Origin: Cokeromyces recurvatus
Taxonomy: Eukaryota; Mucoromycota; Mucoromycetes; Mucorales; Mucoraceae
Assembly (NCBI RefSeq): GCF_025118155.1
Contig: NW_026251426.1
Coordinates: forward strand, 142,620 to 206,619
DNA: 64,000 bases
Reading direction: 5' to 3'
Shown here: positions 10,314-21,776 of the stretch, piece by piece
How the letters are laid out: every line of letters starts with the position of its first letter
Position numbering within the stretch: position 1 is the stretch's first letter
The notes under the pieces: generated by a model
What the model was told of the DNA's origin: nothing
Database searches by the model: none
Seen by the model: the letters and a program-made list of their open reading frames with translations, nothing else
Program-made: the position numbers and the translations under genes

Positions 10314-11839
10314 ATGCTCGTCAGATCGCGGATATTCTCAAGGCAAACAAGCATACGATTATGTCATATTCGACAACAGCGATTAATTTGTCAAAGACAA
10401 TCATTTCATTCCTCCAGAATTAGACAACAACGTCAAAAACCATTATTTAGTAAGCCTATACGCACATATATAGATGACTTTATAGTTAATTCATTAACTT
10501 TGTTTTTTTTCGAATTAGATCAAGTAGTTGATAGTTGGAACAATACAAAAATAAAATGGTACCCTATCCCTGTTGCTCTTGGTCTAAGTGTTATTGCCTT
10601 TATTCAGTATCGTCGAGTCATCGCACGTGAATCTCAAACAGAACCAAAATATGTGGTAACTGGGCCATGGCAGGTAACATAACGTTTGTTAACTTTTTTT
10701 TTTTACTATAATGAAACTCATCATTTATATTTTATTATCAGGTCCATTTAGCAGCTGTTTTACCATTAAGGACTATATCACGCTTATGGGGAGCGTTTAA
10801 CTCTTTCACCATACCTACCCCTTTACGTCCCTTTGGTTATAAACTTTATAGCTGGATATTTGGTTGTAATTTAGATGAAATGAAGAATCCTGATTTGTAT
10901 AGCTATCGTAACCTGTCTGAATTCTTTTATCGTGAGCTCAAGGAGGGGGCAAGACCAATTGATGAGGAAGCTGTATTGGTGTCCCCATCAGATGGCAAAG
11001 TATTACACTTTGGTATAGTGCATGGACAAGAGATAGAGCAGATCAAAGGCGTTACATACAAATTAGACGCTCTTTTAGGAAATGATGTGAAGATACCCCC
11101 TGCAGCTAATGATGCTATCTTGGGCAATATGCCTCACTACGTTGATGAAGAAGAATTCGCTAATGTAAACGGTATTGAATATTCATTAAATGATATCATG
11201 ATTCAAGGTTCTGCTCAAAAGACTCAATCTAGTGTAGGCCCCGATGGTCTCGCACGCTCGGAGGAGACAAACGGGACTGATAAATATGCCCTCATCCGTC
11301 TTGCTGACGTTGAGCCTACCACCCCATCTAAAGCCGTTAAACCAGGTCATGCTCTATTTTTTTGTGTTGTCTATCTAGCACCTGGCGACTATCATCGTTT
11401 CCACTCACCTACTAACTGGGTCGTTCAGACGCGTCGTCATTTTGCTGGTGAACTCTTTAGCGTATCTCCTTACTTTGTCAAACTCTTACAAAATCTGTTT
11501 GTATTAAATGAAAGAGTGGCATTACTAGGTAAGTGGCGTTATGGCTTCTTTTCAATGATACCCGTAGGTGCAACAAATGTTGGATCAATCAAGATCAACT
11601 TTGACGAAGCACTTAAAACAAATCGTAAAGAAGATTTACCAATGGGAACCTACACTGAAGTAACCTATAAGAGAGCTAGTAGAATACTGGGTGGCAAAGC
11701 ATTAAAGTATGGTGAAGAGATTGGTGGTTTTTATTTAGGTTCCACGGTCGTTTTGGTGTTTGAAGCACCCGAGACATTTAGATTTGCAGTAACAGAAGGA
11801 CAAAAGATTAAAATGGGAGAAGCAATGGGATATGTATAA
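10314..11839 (+). CDS. PSD1: Phosphatidylserine decarboxylase, mitochondrial type (PSD1)
   Basis: Exons 10314-10673 and 10742-11839; 485 residues. The Arg-rich, acid-poor N-terminus (MLVRSRIFSRQTSIRLCHIR) fits a mitochondrial presequence, followed by one TM segment (YPIPVALGLSVIAFIQY). The catalytic body shows LYSYRNLSEFFYRELKEGAR, VSPSDGKVLHFG, PGDYHRFHSPTNW and, near the C-terminus, GGFYLGSTVVLVFE. LGST is the self-cleavage motif in which Ser becomes the pyruvoyl cofactor. The enzyme makes phosphatidylethanolamine from phosphatidylserine at the inner mitochondrial membrane. The stretch 10475-10520 contains a T-rich, acceptor-like end but stays open, so it is left in the exon. Confidence 0.95.
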
Positions 11840-12009
11840 ATAAAAAAAAAAAAAAAAAATAATAAGGAGGGAAGATCCCTTTTTTTTTTTTAAGTTTAAA
11901 TTGTGGGTGTGTGTTTTGGAATCAATTTTGTGTATGTGTATGTAATTTCTTTCTTTTTTTTTTTTTTTTTTTTTTTTTGCTTTATACGTATATACATATT
12001 TATAACAAC

Positions 12010-12408
12010 ATGACTTCATATTGGTACTCTACAAATGGCCTAAGTCATCGACGTTTATCTAATAGTCATTTGACAGTTTTAGATCAAGCTTATGAACAAC
12101 ATGCACGCATTCAAATTTATGATGATGAAATGTTTGGAGAAAATGTTATTGCCATTGCTAATCCTTATCAAGGCACAATGACAGCAGGAGATCTTCATTT
12201 CGGATTATATAGACAACCACCTATGTGGCACATGAGTAATATGAGTTTGGATACACTAATATTCATGGATACAGAGGCGCTCAACAGCGGCCATAAAGAA
12301 GAAAATAATGCAGCTATTCAATCTGACGGTAAACCCAAGTATAACTTTATGATTCAAAAAAAGATGGTATCTTTGGAAGAAAACTGTATTTGTTGCATAA
12401 TTAGTTGA
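12010..12408 (+). CDS. Small uncharacterised protein ending in a CaaX-type box
   Basis: 132 residues from the ATG at 12010, which follows a long T-run; an in-frame extension upstream is T-run-derived and unlikely. Sequence features: MTSYWYSTNGLSHRRLSNSH, IYDDEMFGENVIAIANPYQ, LHFGLYRQPPMWHMSN and a C-terminus ENCICCIIS. The last four residues, CIIS, fit a CaaX prenylation box, and the two preceding cysteines could be palmitoylated, as in Ras-like tails. No GTPase or other known fold is recognised and no TM segment is present. Membrane attachment is inferred from the tail alone. Confidence 0.62.
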   Translation: MTSYWYSTNGLSHRRLSNSHLTVLDQAYEQHARIQIYDDEMFGENVIAIANPYQGTMTAGDLHFGLYRQPPMWHMSNMSLDTLIFMDTEALNSGHKEENNAAIQSDGKPKYNFMIQKKMVSLEENCICCIIS

Positions 12409-12547
12409 TTTTGATTTTTGATTTTTTCATTATATATTATAATAAAGAATAACAAATGTTATAATGTATAATTTGGATTTCATAAATAAGGAGTATTTTT
12501 TCGAAGAAGAAGATGATAATGCAGTATATTAAGACATTTGATTTGGA

Positions 12548-13279
12548 TCATTCACTCTGAGATCGAGATGGTTGACCGCCTGCTTGTTCACAACGATAAT
12601 AACGTTCGCATCCTTTTAGGCAAAGATCTTTCGCAGTACCATAATTGTATCCTTCTTGACAATCAGTCTCTCGACCCTGACATTCTGCAATTACAATGGG
12701 CCATGCATAAGGCGGTATATCAGGAACATAATTCTACATACATAGAGTTACTACGATTTATCTCCTTTTATATATAGATATATTAAAAGTAGGTATACCT
12801 GGCAAACGTATCCCCATGTCATTGTTTCTCTTATGCAAAAACTTTTAATAAAAAAAAAGTAGATGAGGCACTCAATGACATGATTCGTATTATACTTTTT
12901 TTAAAATTAATGTTGATTGTTTGCATTCGCTCTATAATATGTATTAAATTTTCTGTAAAGAAAAAAATTCGTTTGTATTGCTTATACTTTGCAAAACTCT
13001 TCTTGTTGTGTACATATCATTTCTCGTTCAGACATATTTAAATCTGTAATTTTCCATGCTGTAATAGGCAAACCAACTAAAATGGAATATAATTATAATG
13101 TTATATATTTTATATCATATATACTATCATATACAATATGTGAGTGATTTGATAATATCTTGTCTTCTTGATTATTAAATTCACCTAAATTATTGAATAT
13201 TTTTGTAGTAGAATATGCAAAAGCTGTTGTTATAATGTAAATGCATAAAATATAAATAAATACCACAAGAAAAACACAT
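12548..13279 (-). pseudogene. Broken gene for a Cys-rich secreted protein
   Basis: Reading the minus strand from 13279, short exons join into one protein. An ATG plus hydrophobic stretch (FIYILCIYIITTAFAYS) is followed by GLPITAWKITDLNMSEREMI and CTQQEEFCK, then SECKQSTLILK, then FCIRETMTWGYVCQ, and finally NYVPDIPPYAWPIVIAECQ, DCQEGYNYGTAKDLCLKGCE and RYYRCEQAGGQPSRSQSE with a stop at 12548. Paired cysteines, W-x-Y-V-C and a YYxCxxxGxxPS tail suggest a secreted disulfide protein. Two single-base excesses break the frame: a T-run after the ATG (five T at about 13269-13273, four needed) and an A-run near 12896-12902 (seven A, six needed). Either sequence errors or real decay. The open frame on the opposite strand at 12538-12777 is its shadow. 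Exon edges are approximate. Confidence 0.5.
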
Positions 13280-14595
13280 GCAGATTATATCGTTATAAAA
13301 AAAAAATATTCTTTTTTTTTAATAGAAAGAAGGAGGTATATATATTTATATACATATACATATTTATATAATATGACATGCTCCTTTAACTTATCAGAAC
13401 TTTTTTTTTCTTATTCATTATACAAGCTTCTGCTAGTAAAAATATCAGATAAGTTAGAGAGAGAAATAAAAGGAAGTTGACACCCTTATAACAATGGTAT
13501 GTAACATACTAATAAAATAAGAAGCTAAAACCAGAAGGTACTTTTATAACGTAGCTTTTTTTTTTCCGGCCAAAATCAATAATGAATGTTGTATTCCAGC
13601 TATTGTACCAGCTTTAATCGCAACAATTCATGTTACTAATACATATATATATGATCTAATCTTCCTATCTACGCATGTCATTCAGACGTAGGCACTAACA
13701 AACATCTATAGCTTTTATTTTTAAAAAAAAACAATATTAGGAAATGCATCATCACTAGTAGTTATATACAAGTATACTCCTAGATTAACATATACTTGAA
13801 CATTTTTAATTAACATGAAGGATAATCTATACAAAATTCTATTTTATTGGATGAATGTTTTGTATTCTTAATAACTAACATAACAACTCAGAGAAGTATA
13901 TCTTACATAATGATATATTTGAAATAATATATACATAAATACTTATACATATAAATACTCTTTAATAATAATAAAATAAAACGATAGTTAAAATATTCAG
14001 TTAAGCTCGTGAATAATCAGTATTTGATTAATCATTTAAAGTCTTATTTTTATTGTTAAAAATACATCAATGATAGCCTTATAAATTTAACTCTAATAGG
14101 TACTATTGACAGTAATGAGGCTTACACTTCTCAGCTACGTATTTATTTTATATAATAAGTAAACATCATCATATGTCTAAAAGTTTACAAGTTTATATTA
14201 TATATTTCGATACTTATAATAGAATTAAAAACAACAACAACAAGATAACCGTGTCAGATATGAATCTAATGATAATTTAATTAATATACTAGTATCGTAA
14301 TGAAACTATCTTTCACTTACAATCACCTCAAACAATTATACACCATTATAATTATTAGCTAAGATATATGAAGGATAATGCTATAGGGCAAAAATAATAA
14401 GTAACTTACTGTTGTTACGGATAGATAATAAAGTTTCTAATTAATAGCTTGGGATATTTATGTGTATATTTATATTTACAACTAATAAATTCACAAACGA
14501 TAATAATAATACTGTATCTTTACTTTCTCTATATTTTATGAAAAATATAAAATGACAGTGTATATTCATTACTGTGTTAGGTATACAGGAGCTTT

Positions 14596-14626
<31 letters not shown>

Positions 14627-14711
14627 TCATCACCTAATTTAAAAATAAAAGACAAAGCAAAAATCATCATACAGGTTTATTAAAAAAAACAAAAAGAAAA
14701 TAAAAAAAGAA
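13280..14711. other. Gene-free AT-rich region
   Basis: About 1.4 kb with stops in all frames, AT microsatellite-like patches and no recognisable RNA until the tRNA. Nothing supported. Confidence 0.5.
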
Positions 14712-14783
14712 CTCTCCGGCGGGGAATTGAACCCCGGTCTCCCGCGTGACAGGCGGGGATACTCACCACTATACTACCGAAGA
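14712..14783 (-). tRNA. trnD-GTC: tRNA-Asp (anticodon GTC)
   Basis: 72 bases on the minus strand folding as a cloverleaf: acceptor TCTTCGG pairs with CCGGAGA (one G-U), D-arm GTATAGTGGTGAGTAT, anticodon arm CCCGCCTGTCACGCGGG with GTC in the loop, T-arm GGGGTTCAATTCCCC, discriminator G. No intron. It matches the eukaryotic Asp-tRNA pattern including the B-box GGTTCAATTCC. It stands alone in a gene-poor region, a common setting for transposon-targeted sites. Confidence 0.97.
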
Positions 14784-15762
14784 CTCGCTTGAGTTGTCAA
14801 TTTAAATAGTAAATATAAACCCGATTCAACTCTCTGTGGTCACTACAAGTAATGAGTATATCTTGTAAAAAATATAATACAGGATATAATCAAATTTTAG
14901 CAGTGATTTTTAAATGTTATTATTTTGATCACTTTTTATTAAAAAATGTTTAAATAAAAATAATATTATATTTTGGAGGTTATAATAGTATTCATGTATC
15001 CAAAAAAAAGTATATCTCTACTGCCATTTTCTATCATTTTATTTAATTTTTAATTTTACAGCTATTTTGGCTGTAGACCAGGAATTTCCTTTATCCGGCA
15101 TTTCCGCCAATAAAATTACATAAAATGAAAAAAAAATAAAAATTGCGGATTCTGAAAAAGTACTTTAACATTTTTTTTATTTATTTTTCATTTTTTTTTA
15201 TTCCCCACAAATTTTATATGCGTAACTTTAATTATAGGCTTATAAAATGTAAATTACATTTCAATAATGTAAAATACATTGCAATTGTTTCAAATCATAC
15301 TTGATGTTTTTTTTTCTCACTCAAGTTTTTACCAAAAAAAAAATAGTACACGTAATATAATAAAAATATGTATTATAATTATATAAATAAAATAAAGAAT
15401 TTTTATTATATGTAAATAAAAAAAAGATGTTTAATTAAATTGCATTCAATCTAATCTATTTTGCATTTCAATTAGATCGTGTAATGTGTTGATTTATTAA
15501 TTGACTTTAATTTTGAAATGAAGAAAAAAAAAACTAATTGCGAATGTAAATTAAAGCAATTCCATTATTAGTGATTATATACATTCGTTTACAATTAGTG
15601 AATTTAGAGAAAAATAAAAACAAGATTTAGCAATTATATAATTAATGTAGTTGTGTTCATTTCAATTAAATTCCTTTTTTTTTTTAAAAAAAAAAAATTC
15701 AAATTTAATCCCCCCTAGTAAAATTATTTTATATTTTACTTTTTTTATTCTTTATTTAACAA
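14784..15762. other. AT-rich region with a first copy of the ATATCTTGTA repeat
   Basis: Contains ATATCTTGTAAAAAATATA at 14859-14877 and GATATAATCAAAT at 14883-14895, both repeated exactly in the cluster at 17.3-17.6 kb. Around 15240-15290 short inverted ATGTAAATTACAT-like segments occur. Possibly the flank of an old mobile element. No gene. Confidence 0.45.
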
Positions 15763-16660
15763 TGACCAACATTACCGACATTGACAAATGCAAATGTTCT
15801 GCAATCAGCTCAAAAAAAAAAGCCCTAAAGACTTTACTATATATTTTCAAGAGGTAATTACTACAATTACAAGAGTAATGACATCTCCATTGTTTAATGA
15901 AGATGACATTGGTAAATGAATTAACACATGTAATTAACAATTCTCAAATATTTTTAGTAAAGGATATTATTGTTCAAAGTAACAGAAATTTTGAAAGGTA
16001 AAAGATAAAAAGTTAGTGCAAAAAATATAAATGTATTGCTAAGACTTTTTACATTGTAATATAGAGTTTGCTGCTATTCAATAATTTAGTTCATTTTATT
16101 TCAATAGCGGACCAAAAAAAATTTTTTTTTAAAAAAAAAAGAGGTAATCACATCCTTTTTTCCTTTTTTTTCATTTTTTAATACATTCGTTAAACTACAA
16201 TTTTTTTATTGGAAAAGATGTTTATTCTAATATTGATAGCTATTACTCTTTTTTATATATGTATTTAAATTATAGGTCTTTGTTGATTATTTCAAATTGT
16301 AAGTATTTACATTATTTTGAAAATATATGTATCTTTTTTTTAATTTTTCTCTTTTCTTAAATCAAAAACAACTAAAATGAAACAATTAAATAGGTATGTG
16401 TTGGTCTTTATTATGCAGTAGCAATATTTGATTCAGATCCGCAACAAAGACTTGTATTATTTATCTATTGAAAAAAGGTATATAAAATAACACCTTTATC
16501 TTTAACTATTTCAATATGTGTATTGATAATTCTTTATATAACAGGGAGGTCAAGTACAAGTGTACATCATTCTAATGTAACATTGAAAGGTATAGTGTGG
16601 GAAAAAAATAATAATACCCGAGATTTAACTAATATTCTTTTCTCTGCAGCACAAACATAG
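15763..16660 (+). pseudogene. Decayed multi-exon gene of unknown family
   Basis: Starts MTNITDIDKCKCSAISSKKK at 15763. The frame closes only if the A10 run at 15812-15821 is changed (one more A, or two fewer), after which SPKDFTIYFQEVITTITRVM and TSPLFNEDDI follow. A GTAAAT...TTTTTAG intron (15916-15957) leads to VKDIIVQSNRNFE, a further intron to SLLLFNNLVHFISIAD, and near the end ATKTCIIYLLKK, GRSSTSVHHSNVTLK and AQT-stop at about 16660, each bounded by plausible splice sites. The pieces read like one eukaryotic protein but several junctions need frame changes, so I call it a relic. I do not recognise the family; a transposon-associated or lineage-specific expanded gene is possible. Function unknown. 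Confidence 0.35.
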
Positions 16661-17280
16661 GTCTAGCCTTTTGTATTTTTTTTTTTTTGGTAAATATGAT
16701 ATTTCTATACTTTATCATATGTTGGCTTTTATTAATTATTTATTCTATTAATAGTGTATGCTTCTTTTGTAAATGGAATACTTTTCTGTTGATCACTTCA
16801 ATTGCTACTATTTTTTGTTTTTGTTCTGTATGATAATCCTTGCAATCTCTGTGTTCTTTTTCTTTTTTTTTCTTTTCCCCAAAGGGTTCTTTAATCAATG
16901 GCCATGTTATCAATAGAATATATATTCAAGGTAAGTGTAATATTTTACATGTAATGCTTATAGCATACTCTTTTATTATTATATCATTTTATTATATAAT
17001 TTTATTATTATTATTATTATTTGATATGTACCAATTTTTTATGTAATAAATAAATAAAAAAAAAGTAAATAAAAAGCCACATTTTTTGTAAACAATGTAT
17101 TTAATAATGTCCAATAAAGAAAGGCAATAAAGAAGCCTATTTAATATAAACAAAGCCTAAAAGGGAATAAAATACCATCTATATAACCCAATAATGTATA
17201 ACCATGTTTTGATGAGTCATGAAGCATAAAGCCAATGATAAACAACATGGTATGTAAAATATTAGCAAATGAAAAGCAAT
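16661..17280. other. Intergenic, AT-rich
   Basis: No supported gene. The open frame at 16840-17046 is T/A-run driven. Confidence 0.4.
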
Positions 17281-17575
17281 TATAAAGTACAGGATTTAAT
17301 CAAAACTTGTAAAAAACAGTACATGAAATATATAAACCCTGTGTGTATCTTGTAGAAAAAAGTACAAGAAATGTTCAAAACTTGTATATATCCTGTAGAA
17401 AAAGTGCAAGATTTGTTTATATCTTGGTTATATCTTGTATGATTTTGAGGCAGGATTTATACATATCTTGTACATATATCTTGCACATACAAGAAATGTC
17501 TAATTCTTGTAGTACATGATATAGTGCAAGATATAATCAAATCCTGTGTTATATCTTGTAAAAAATATACTCAGA
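17281..17575. repeat. Cluster of degenerate CTTGTA / TACAAG repeats
   Basis: About 300 bases in which ATCTTGTA or CTTGTA and the inverse TACAAG/GCAAGAT recur every 20-45 bases, with intervening ATCAAA(A/T)CTTG and CAGGAT(T/A)TA motifs. The 19-mer ATATCTTGTAAAAAATATA at 17551-17569 is identical to 14859-14877, and GATATAATCAAAT at 17530-17542 matches 14883-14895. The units are not a clean tandem array but mixed direct and inverted copies that could form hairpins. They might mark the edge of a mobile element or a family of binding sites. Confidence 0.55.
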
Positions 17576-17789
17576 TGATTGCAGTGTTAACCGGTAAGTC
17601 AAAATAAAATAAAATTTAAAGAAGATGTTTATTTAAAAGACAAGATCAAAGATAATGTTTATTTCATTCACATCAAAATCGTATTTATACTAAATAAAAT
17701 ATTGTAAAATATTATCTAAGTATGAACGTGTTCCAATAAGATTTGAACAAATATTAAAAGCCTTAAAGAAGTCTTTACGTGTTAACATG

Positions 17790-18010
17790 TTTCACTTTGG
17801 ACCCTGTTTTTACGTAACCTTTTGTTATTGGTAATGGGCTTGAATTTCATTTTCCGCTTGGCTTCTTTCCTTAGACGAACATCTACTTCTAATGGTACAT
17901 CTTCATAAGTATTATCAGGCTCGACATGGAAATAAATTTTTTATTATATTCATAGACGGTTTCTAATAAAATTAGCCAATCAAATTGCTTGAAATTTGTG
18001 ACGTTTAATT
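17790..18010 (-). pseudogene. Conserved-looking coding fragment, frame-broken
   Basis: Minus strand: LRYKLNVTNFKQFDWLILLE, then TVYEYNKK up to an AT-rich AAAAAATTTATTT stretch. In the next frame come FHVEPDNTYEDVPLEVDVRL, RKEAKRKMKFKPITNNKRLR, KNRVQSETC and a stop near 17790. One extra A in the A6 run makes a single frame (NKKIYFHVEP). Dense charged residues and codon choice look protein-coding, but no start or upstream exon was found. Family not recognised. It could belong with the relic at 15763-16660 as debris of one mobile element. Confidence 0.4.
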
Positions 18011-18472
18011 TGTATCGTAATTATTGAAAGTAAGTCTATAGAGTATTTGGAATTTCATTTATTTTTATATGTAAAGATTTAAAAATAATGACAATGAACA
18101 TTTTCTTAATTTTATAAAAAGGCTTCAAAGAAACAATTTGTTTTTGCTTTCTCGCTTATCGACTATTTTGACGTAATTTACATATTAGAAATAAATAAAA
18201 AAAAGCTACCTTCGTTAGACTTCAAACAAAATCCTGCAACTTTACACACCTATAATACATACATATTTATACATATGTAGTGTTATTAAAATTATGACAC
18301 TTTCATATTTCACTCCCATAAATAATAACAGAGGATTTTATTTAGACTTTTATAATTTTATCCTTTATTAAATAAAATTAATAAAGTGAAAACATTTTTT
18401 TTTTTTTTTGTAATAATATATAATTAAAATTAACCATTATTTATTATACCTTATTAAAAGAATTAAAATAAA
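18011..18472. other. Intergenic, AT-rich
   Basis: 3' flank of SYP1 and flank of the fragment at 17.8-18.0 kb. Nothing further seen. Confidence 0.45.
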
Positions 18473-20987
18473 TTAAACCTCGGCAATATATTTGCCTGCT
18501 TTCATAATTTTAGTTACATTGCAAATTTTAGCCCAATACAAAACAGGATCTACACCTTGTTCTAAAGTCAAATCAGTCAATAGTTGACCTTCCACTTCAA
18601 ATCGGGCAGCAATTGGCTGAGGAGATGCTTGTTGAAGTGTTATAAATTGTGCCTTAATTACTAACTCATTTTCAGGAACATCGTTACTGATTTGACCAAT
18701 ATGCCACCCCATTCTCTTCTGCGATAAAATGAGCTCACCTGTAGGGATACTTGAAGCATTTTGAACATCACTTGTTATAGAAGTAGCGAAAATAACGTTG
18801 CTCATTGTTGAAATATTAATATTTTTATGATATTTAACTAGTAAACGACTTTTATCGAGGTCACATTTCCACATAGGTTTTATGATGAGCGGTAAATAGT
18901 CATTATTTAACCTTGTTTGATATTTTATGCACATAACATGCTCATTCACTCCTTCTTTGTCATAAAACAAATGTGTATTGATTTTGAAAATAGTATCATT
19001 CACACTATATCCATCCAATACATCAACATAGTCTGTTGTCTCAATGGATTCTAATCTTTCATTACAATTAAGCTTGAAGCAAATTGGTATCTCACTTTCT
19101 GTGGGCCCTTTATACTGAATGCTAATTTTCCCCCAAACAAGAATATTTTCTGATATACCTCCCTTAGAAAGAGCATGTATTGTTTCCGTAACATTAACAT
19201 CAATTGAAGGCACCTCATGCACTACTTCATCTAATTTTTCTTGGCTTGCTTCAAATGGATTAAATAAAGCTGAGGATGAGGTTGATATTATTGGTGTTTC
19301 ATTCACACTAGACTTATCACTTTGAGAAAGTGGCTGAACTTGCTCAGCAACAGAATATAATTGAGTTGTCCTTATTCTATTACATATGTTATGAAAAGAA
19401 TAGATCATAGTATATATATGTGTATATAGTAATAGACTTACTCCCTTCGACCACGAGGCTTCCTTGTACTTAATCCAGCTACATTTTTCTAAAAATAATA
19501 CACATACATACAAACATTTAATTATCATTATCATTATCATTACTATTGTTATTTGTTTTACTTCTTTTAATAAGGTGGAAACTCGTGTAAGGGCAACAGC
19601 AGATTGTGAAGCATCATTCTCTTTTATAGTTTCATTTTTAATGTCTACTCGTATACGTGGATTGCTAAATAAACTATCATTATTTTCAGGAAGTTAGAGC
19701 TAAATATTAGAATCATTCTTCCTATCAAAAAAAAAAAAAAGGATAGCTTACCTTCCACCTTCGGAACTCACATCCTCTGTATCTATCAATGAATCATTAG
19801 TTGTATTTGTATCGCCCATCCAAATTTCACGATTGGGTGGAGGAATAGAATAACCTTCTTCATCAACTACAATTAGAGGCTATTCAAATAGAGATGTTAG
19901 ATCATTTTTATTCATGAGTTATGTTATAATACATACTGGCTGTGATGAATGTATGTCAGTAAAACTGTTATTTTTTTCAAGTGATGAGTTAGATAAGGTT
20001 GCACTAGTATTATTATCTCCTATATTGTGTTCATTGGGCCCTTTGCTTGACATGTTATCATTATCATGGTATTCTGCTGCTGTACTATGTGTATTAGTTG
20101 AACGAATACTGATGGATCCAGCCATATTTTCCTCATTATTAGGAACATGCGGGTATTCTGAAGTTTTCTCAAAACACGTATTATACTCATTCTGTGAATT
20201 ATTAGGAGATGACTTTGTCTTACGTCTCATTGAGACAAATGATGAAAGAACTACACACCCATATTTAGTCTTACTTACTTTTCATAAATATATGTATATT
20301 CAAGTACTTACATCTCTTTTTCTCTTTTTTGTAAATGATGCAGATGAGGAGGTGAGTTTTGATACTTTCAAGCTCGTGCTTGAAACTGAGGGTTCTGGAA
20401 CAATATTAATTAATTGGTTGCTATTTTCAGTTAATGGCTCTATAATGGTTGGATTATTATAACTCATATTGCTATTAGGATGAGTGTGATGCGTACAGAA
20501 TGCATCTATTTCGTCATTCACACTTAAGCTGGTTTCAACTGCTATACTACTCTCTGCTAACTATCAATTTATAATTAATAACTAACATCAATAAATAAAT
20601 AAATGAAAAAGAATGAAATGATAGATACAGATTATGTAATAACTAAACGTATGCACTAGTCTTATCCCTTTTTATTATTGTTATTCTATTACCTTAATAA
20701 TCTTTTCAGCGCGAGATTTTTGTATATATTCGAACTTAGAAATCATGTTTTTTAAATTCTCTAATCTAAATTCATCGATATTTTGATGTTTCTAGTAATA
20801 GTATTTAGTCTGTATTATTAAAGTATTTTATTAGTTGTTATAATACCTTTAAATATTCTGGAGCATCTCTATTCCATTCTGCTAATTTCTTTTCTTGCTG
20901 CTTCATGTATTCAGCAACTTTTCCTTCACTTTTAGTACTTTTCTTGTGCTATTTAATTAAAATCATTATATTAATTTGTGTGTGTAT

Positions 20988-21026
<39 letters not shown>

Positions 21027-21776
21027 GTATAATATATTTTACTTTTTGGATTTTATTTTCCAAATCATCATATCCTCGAGCAATTTTTTGAAGATGACTA
21101 TTTAGCTTGATACAATTCTATTAATATTTGCATTTATAAACATAACGATTATTACCTCATGTGTATCAGTATAGTCAGGATTATTGAGAATAGACATTTT
21201 TAATGGTTTTTCAATTTGTTCAGTAACTATTGTGGAATATTCACTATGAATAGTAGCTAGTTGAGAAAGCTCATTATGAAGAGTTTCCCATATTGGTAAA
21301 AATGTTCTATAAATAATATTCATCAGTTATTTTTTTTTGGATACTGTTTAATCAGATTTTCTTTTACCCTAAAGCTGATTTGTTTGAAATATAATTTTTC
21401 TTCATTAATTTTGCAATACTTTTAGCATATGCATCTTCAATTTGTGCTCTATAAATATGTGTATATGAATATATAAGTTGCTTAATAGATATTACATTCT
21501 TTGTTATATTTTTTTTTCTCTATACCTGTCCTTAAAGTATTCCGCAAATTCTTCATTTAACTTCAAGGCAGATAATAAGCGAGCATGCGGGGAATCAATC
21601 CCATTCCTGGGATAAGCAGTCTATACGTATAAATATATATGTATATGTATCTTATATGATTAGCTACACTGCTGTTCGTAATAGTATATTGGAAATATGT
21701 ATATAAGCATACGCTTAATTTGCCTTACAATAAATGTACTGACATAAGAGCTTTTTTCTTTAATCCCAATTGTCAT
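18473..21776 (-). CDS. SYP1: Endocytic adaptor Syp1/FCHo (F-BAR plus mu-homology domain)
   Basis: Thirteen exons: 21776-21729, 21620-21526, 21448-21368, 21306-21156, 21117-21043, 20948-20847, 20791-20693, 20560-20312, 20218-19937, 19879-19752, 19673-19562, 19488-19442, 19376-18473; phases sum to 790 residues. F-BAR at the N-terminus: LLSALKLNEEFAEYFKDRAQ, IEDAYAKSIAKLMKK, GTFLPIWETLHNELSQLA, KKSTKSEGKVAEYMKQQEKK. A Ser/Asn-rich linker with KKRKRD follows, then KPRGRREIRTTQLYSVAEQ and a C-terminal muHD (ILVWGKISIQYKGP, CIKYQ, PMWKCDLDKSRLLVKYH, ARFEVEGQLLTDLTL, VLYWAKICNVTKIMKAGKYI). Such proteins bend membrane and recruit cargo at early clathrin patches. Two acceptors were chosen by phase: AAG at 20219 and GATAG at 19674, because the nearer AGs give stops. 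A long A-run lies in intron 5. Confidence 0.9.

Noticed and set aside
12538..12777. 79-residue + strand open frame
   Set aside because: Opposite strand reads a Cys-rich protein end (AECQGRETDCQEGYNYGT), which has better coding character.
20250..20250. SYP1 exon 9 acceptor at TGTGTAG
   Set aside because: Leads to TGA in phase; the AAG acceptor before ACAAAG keeps all phases and total length divisible by three.
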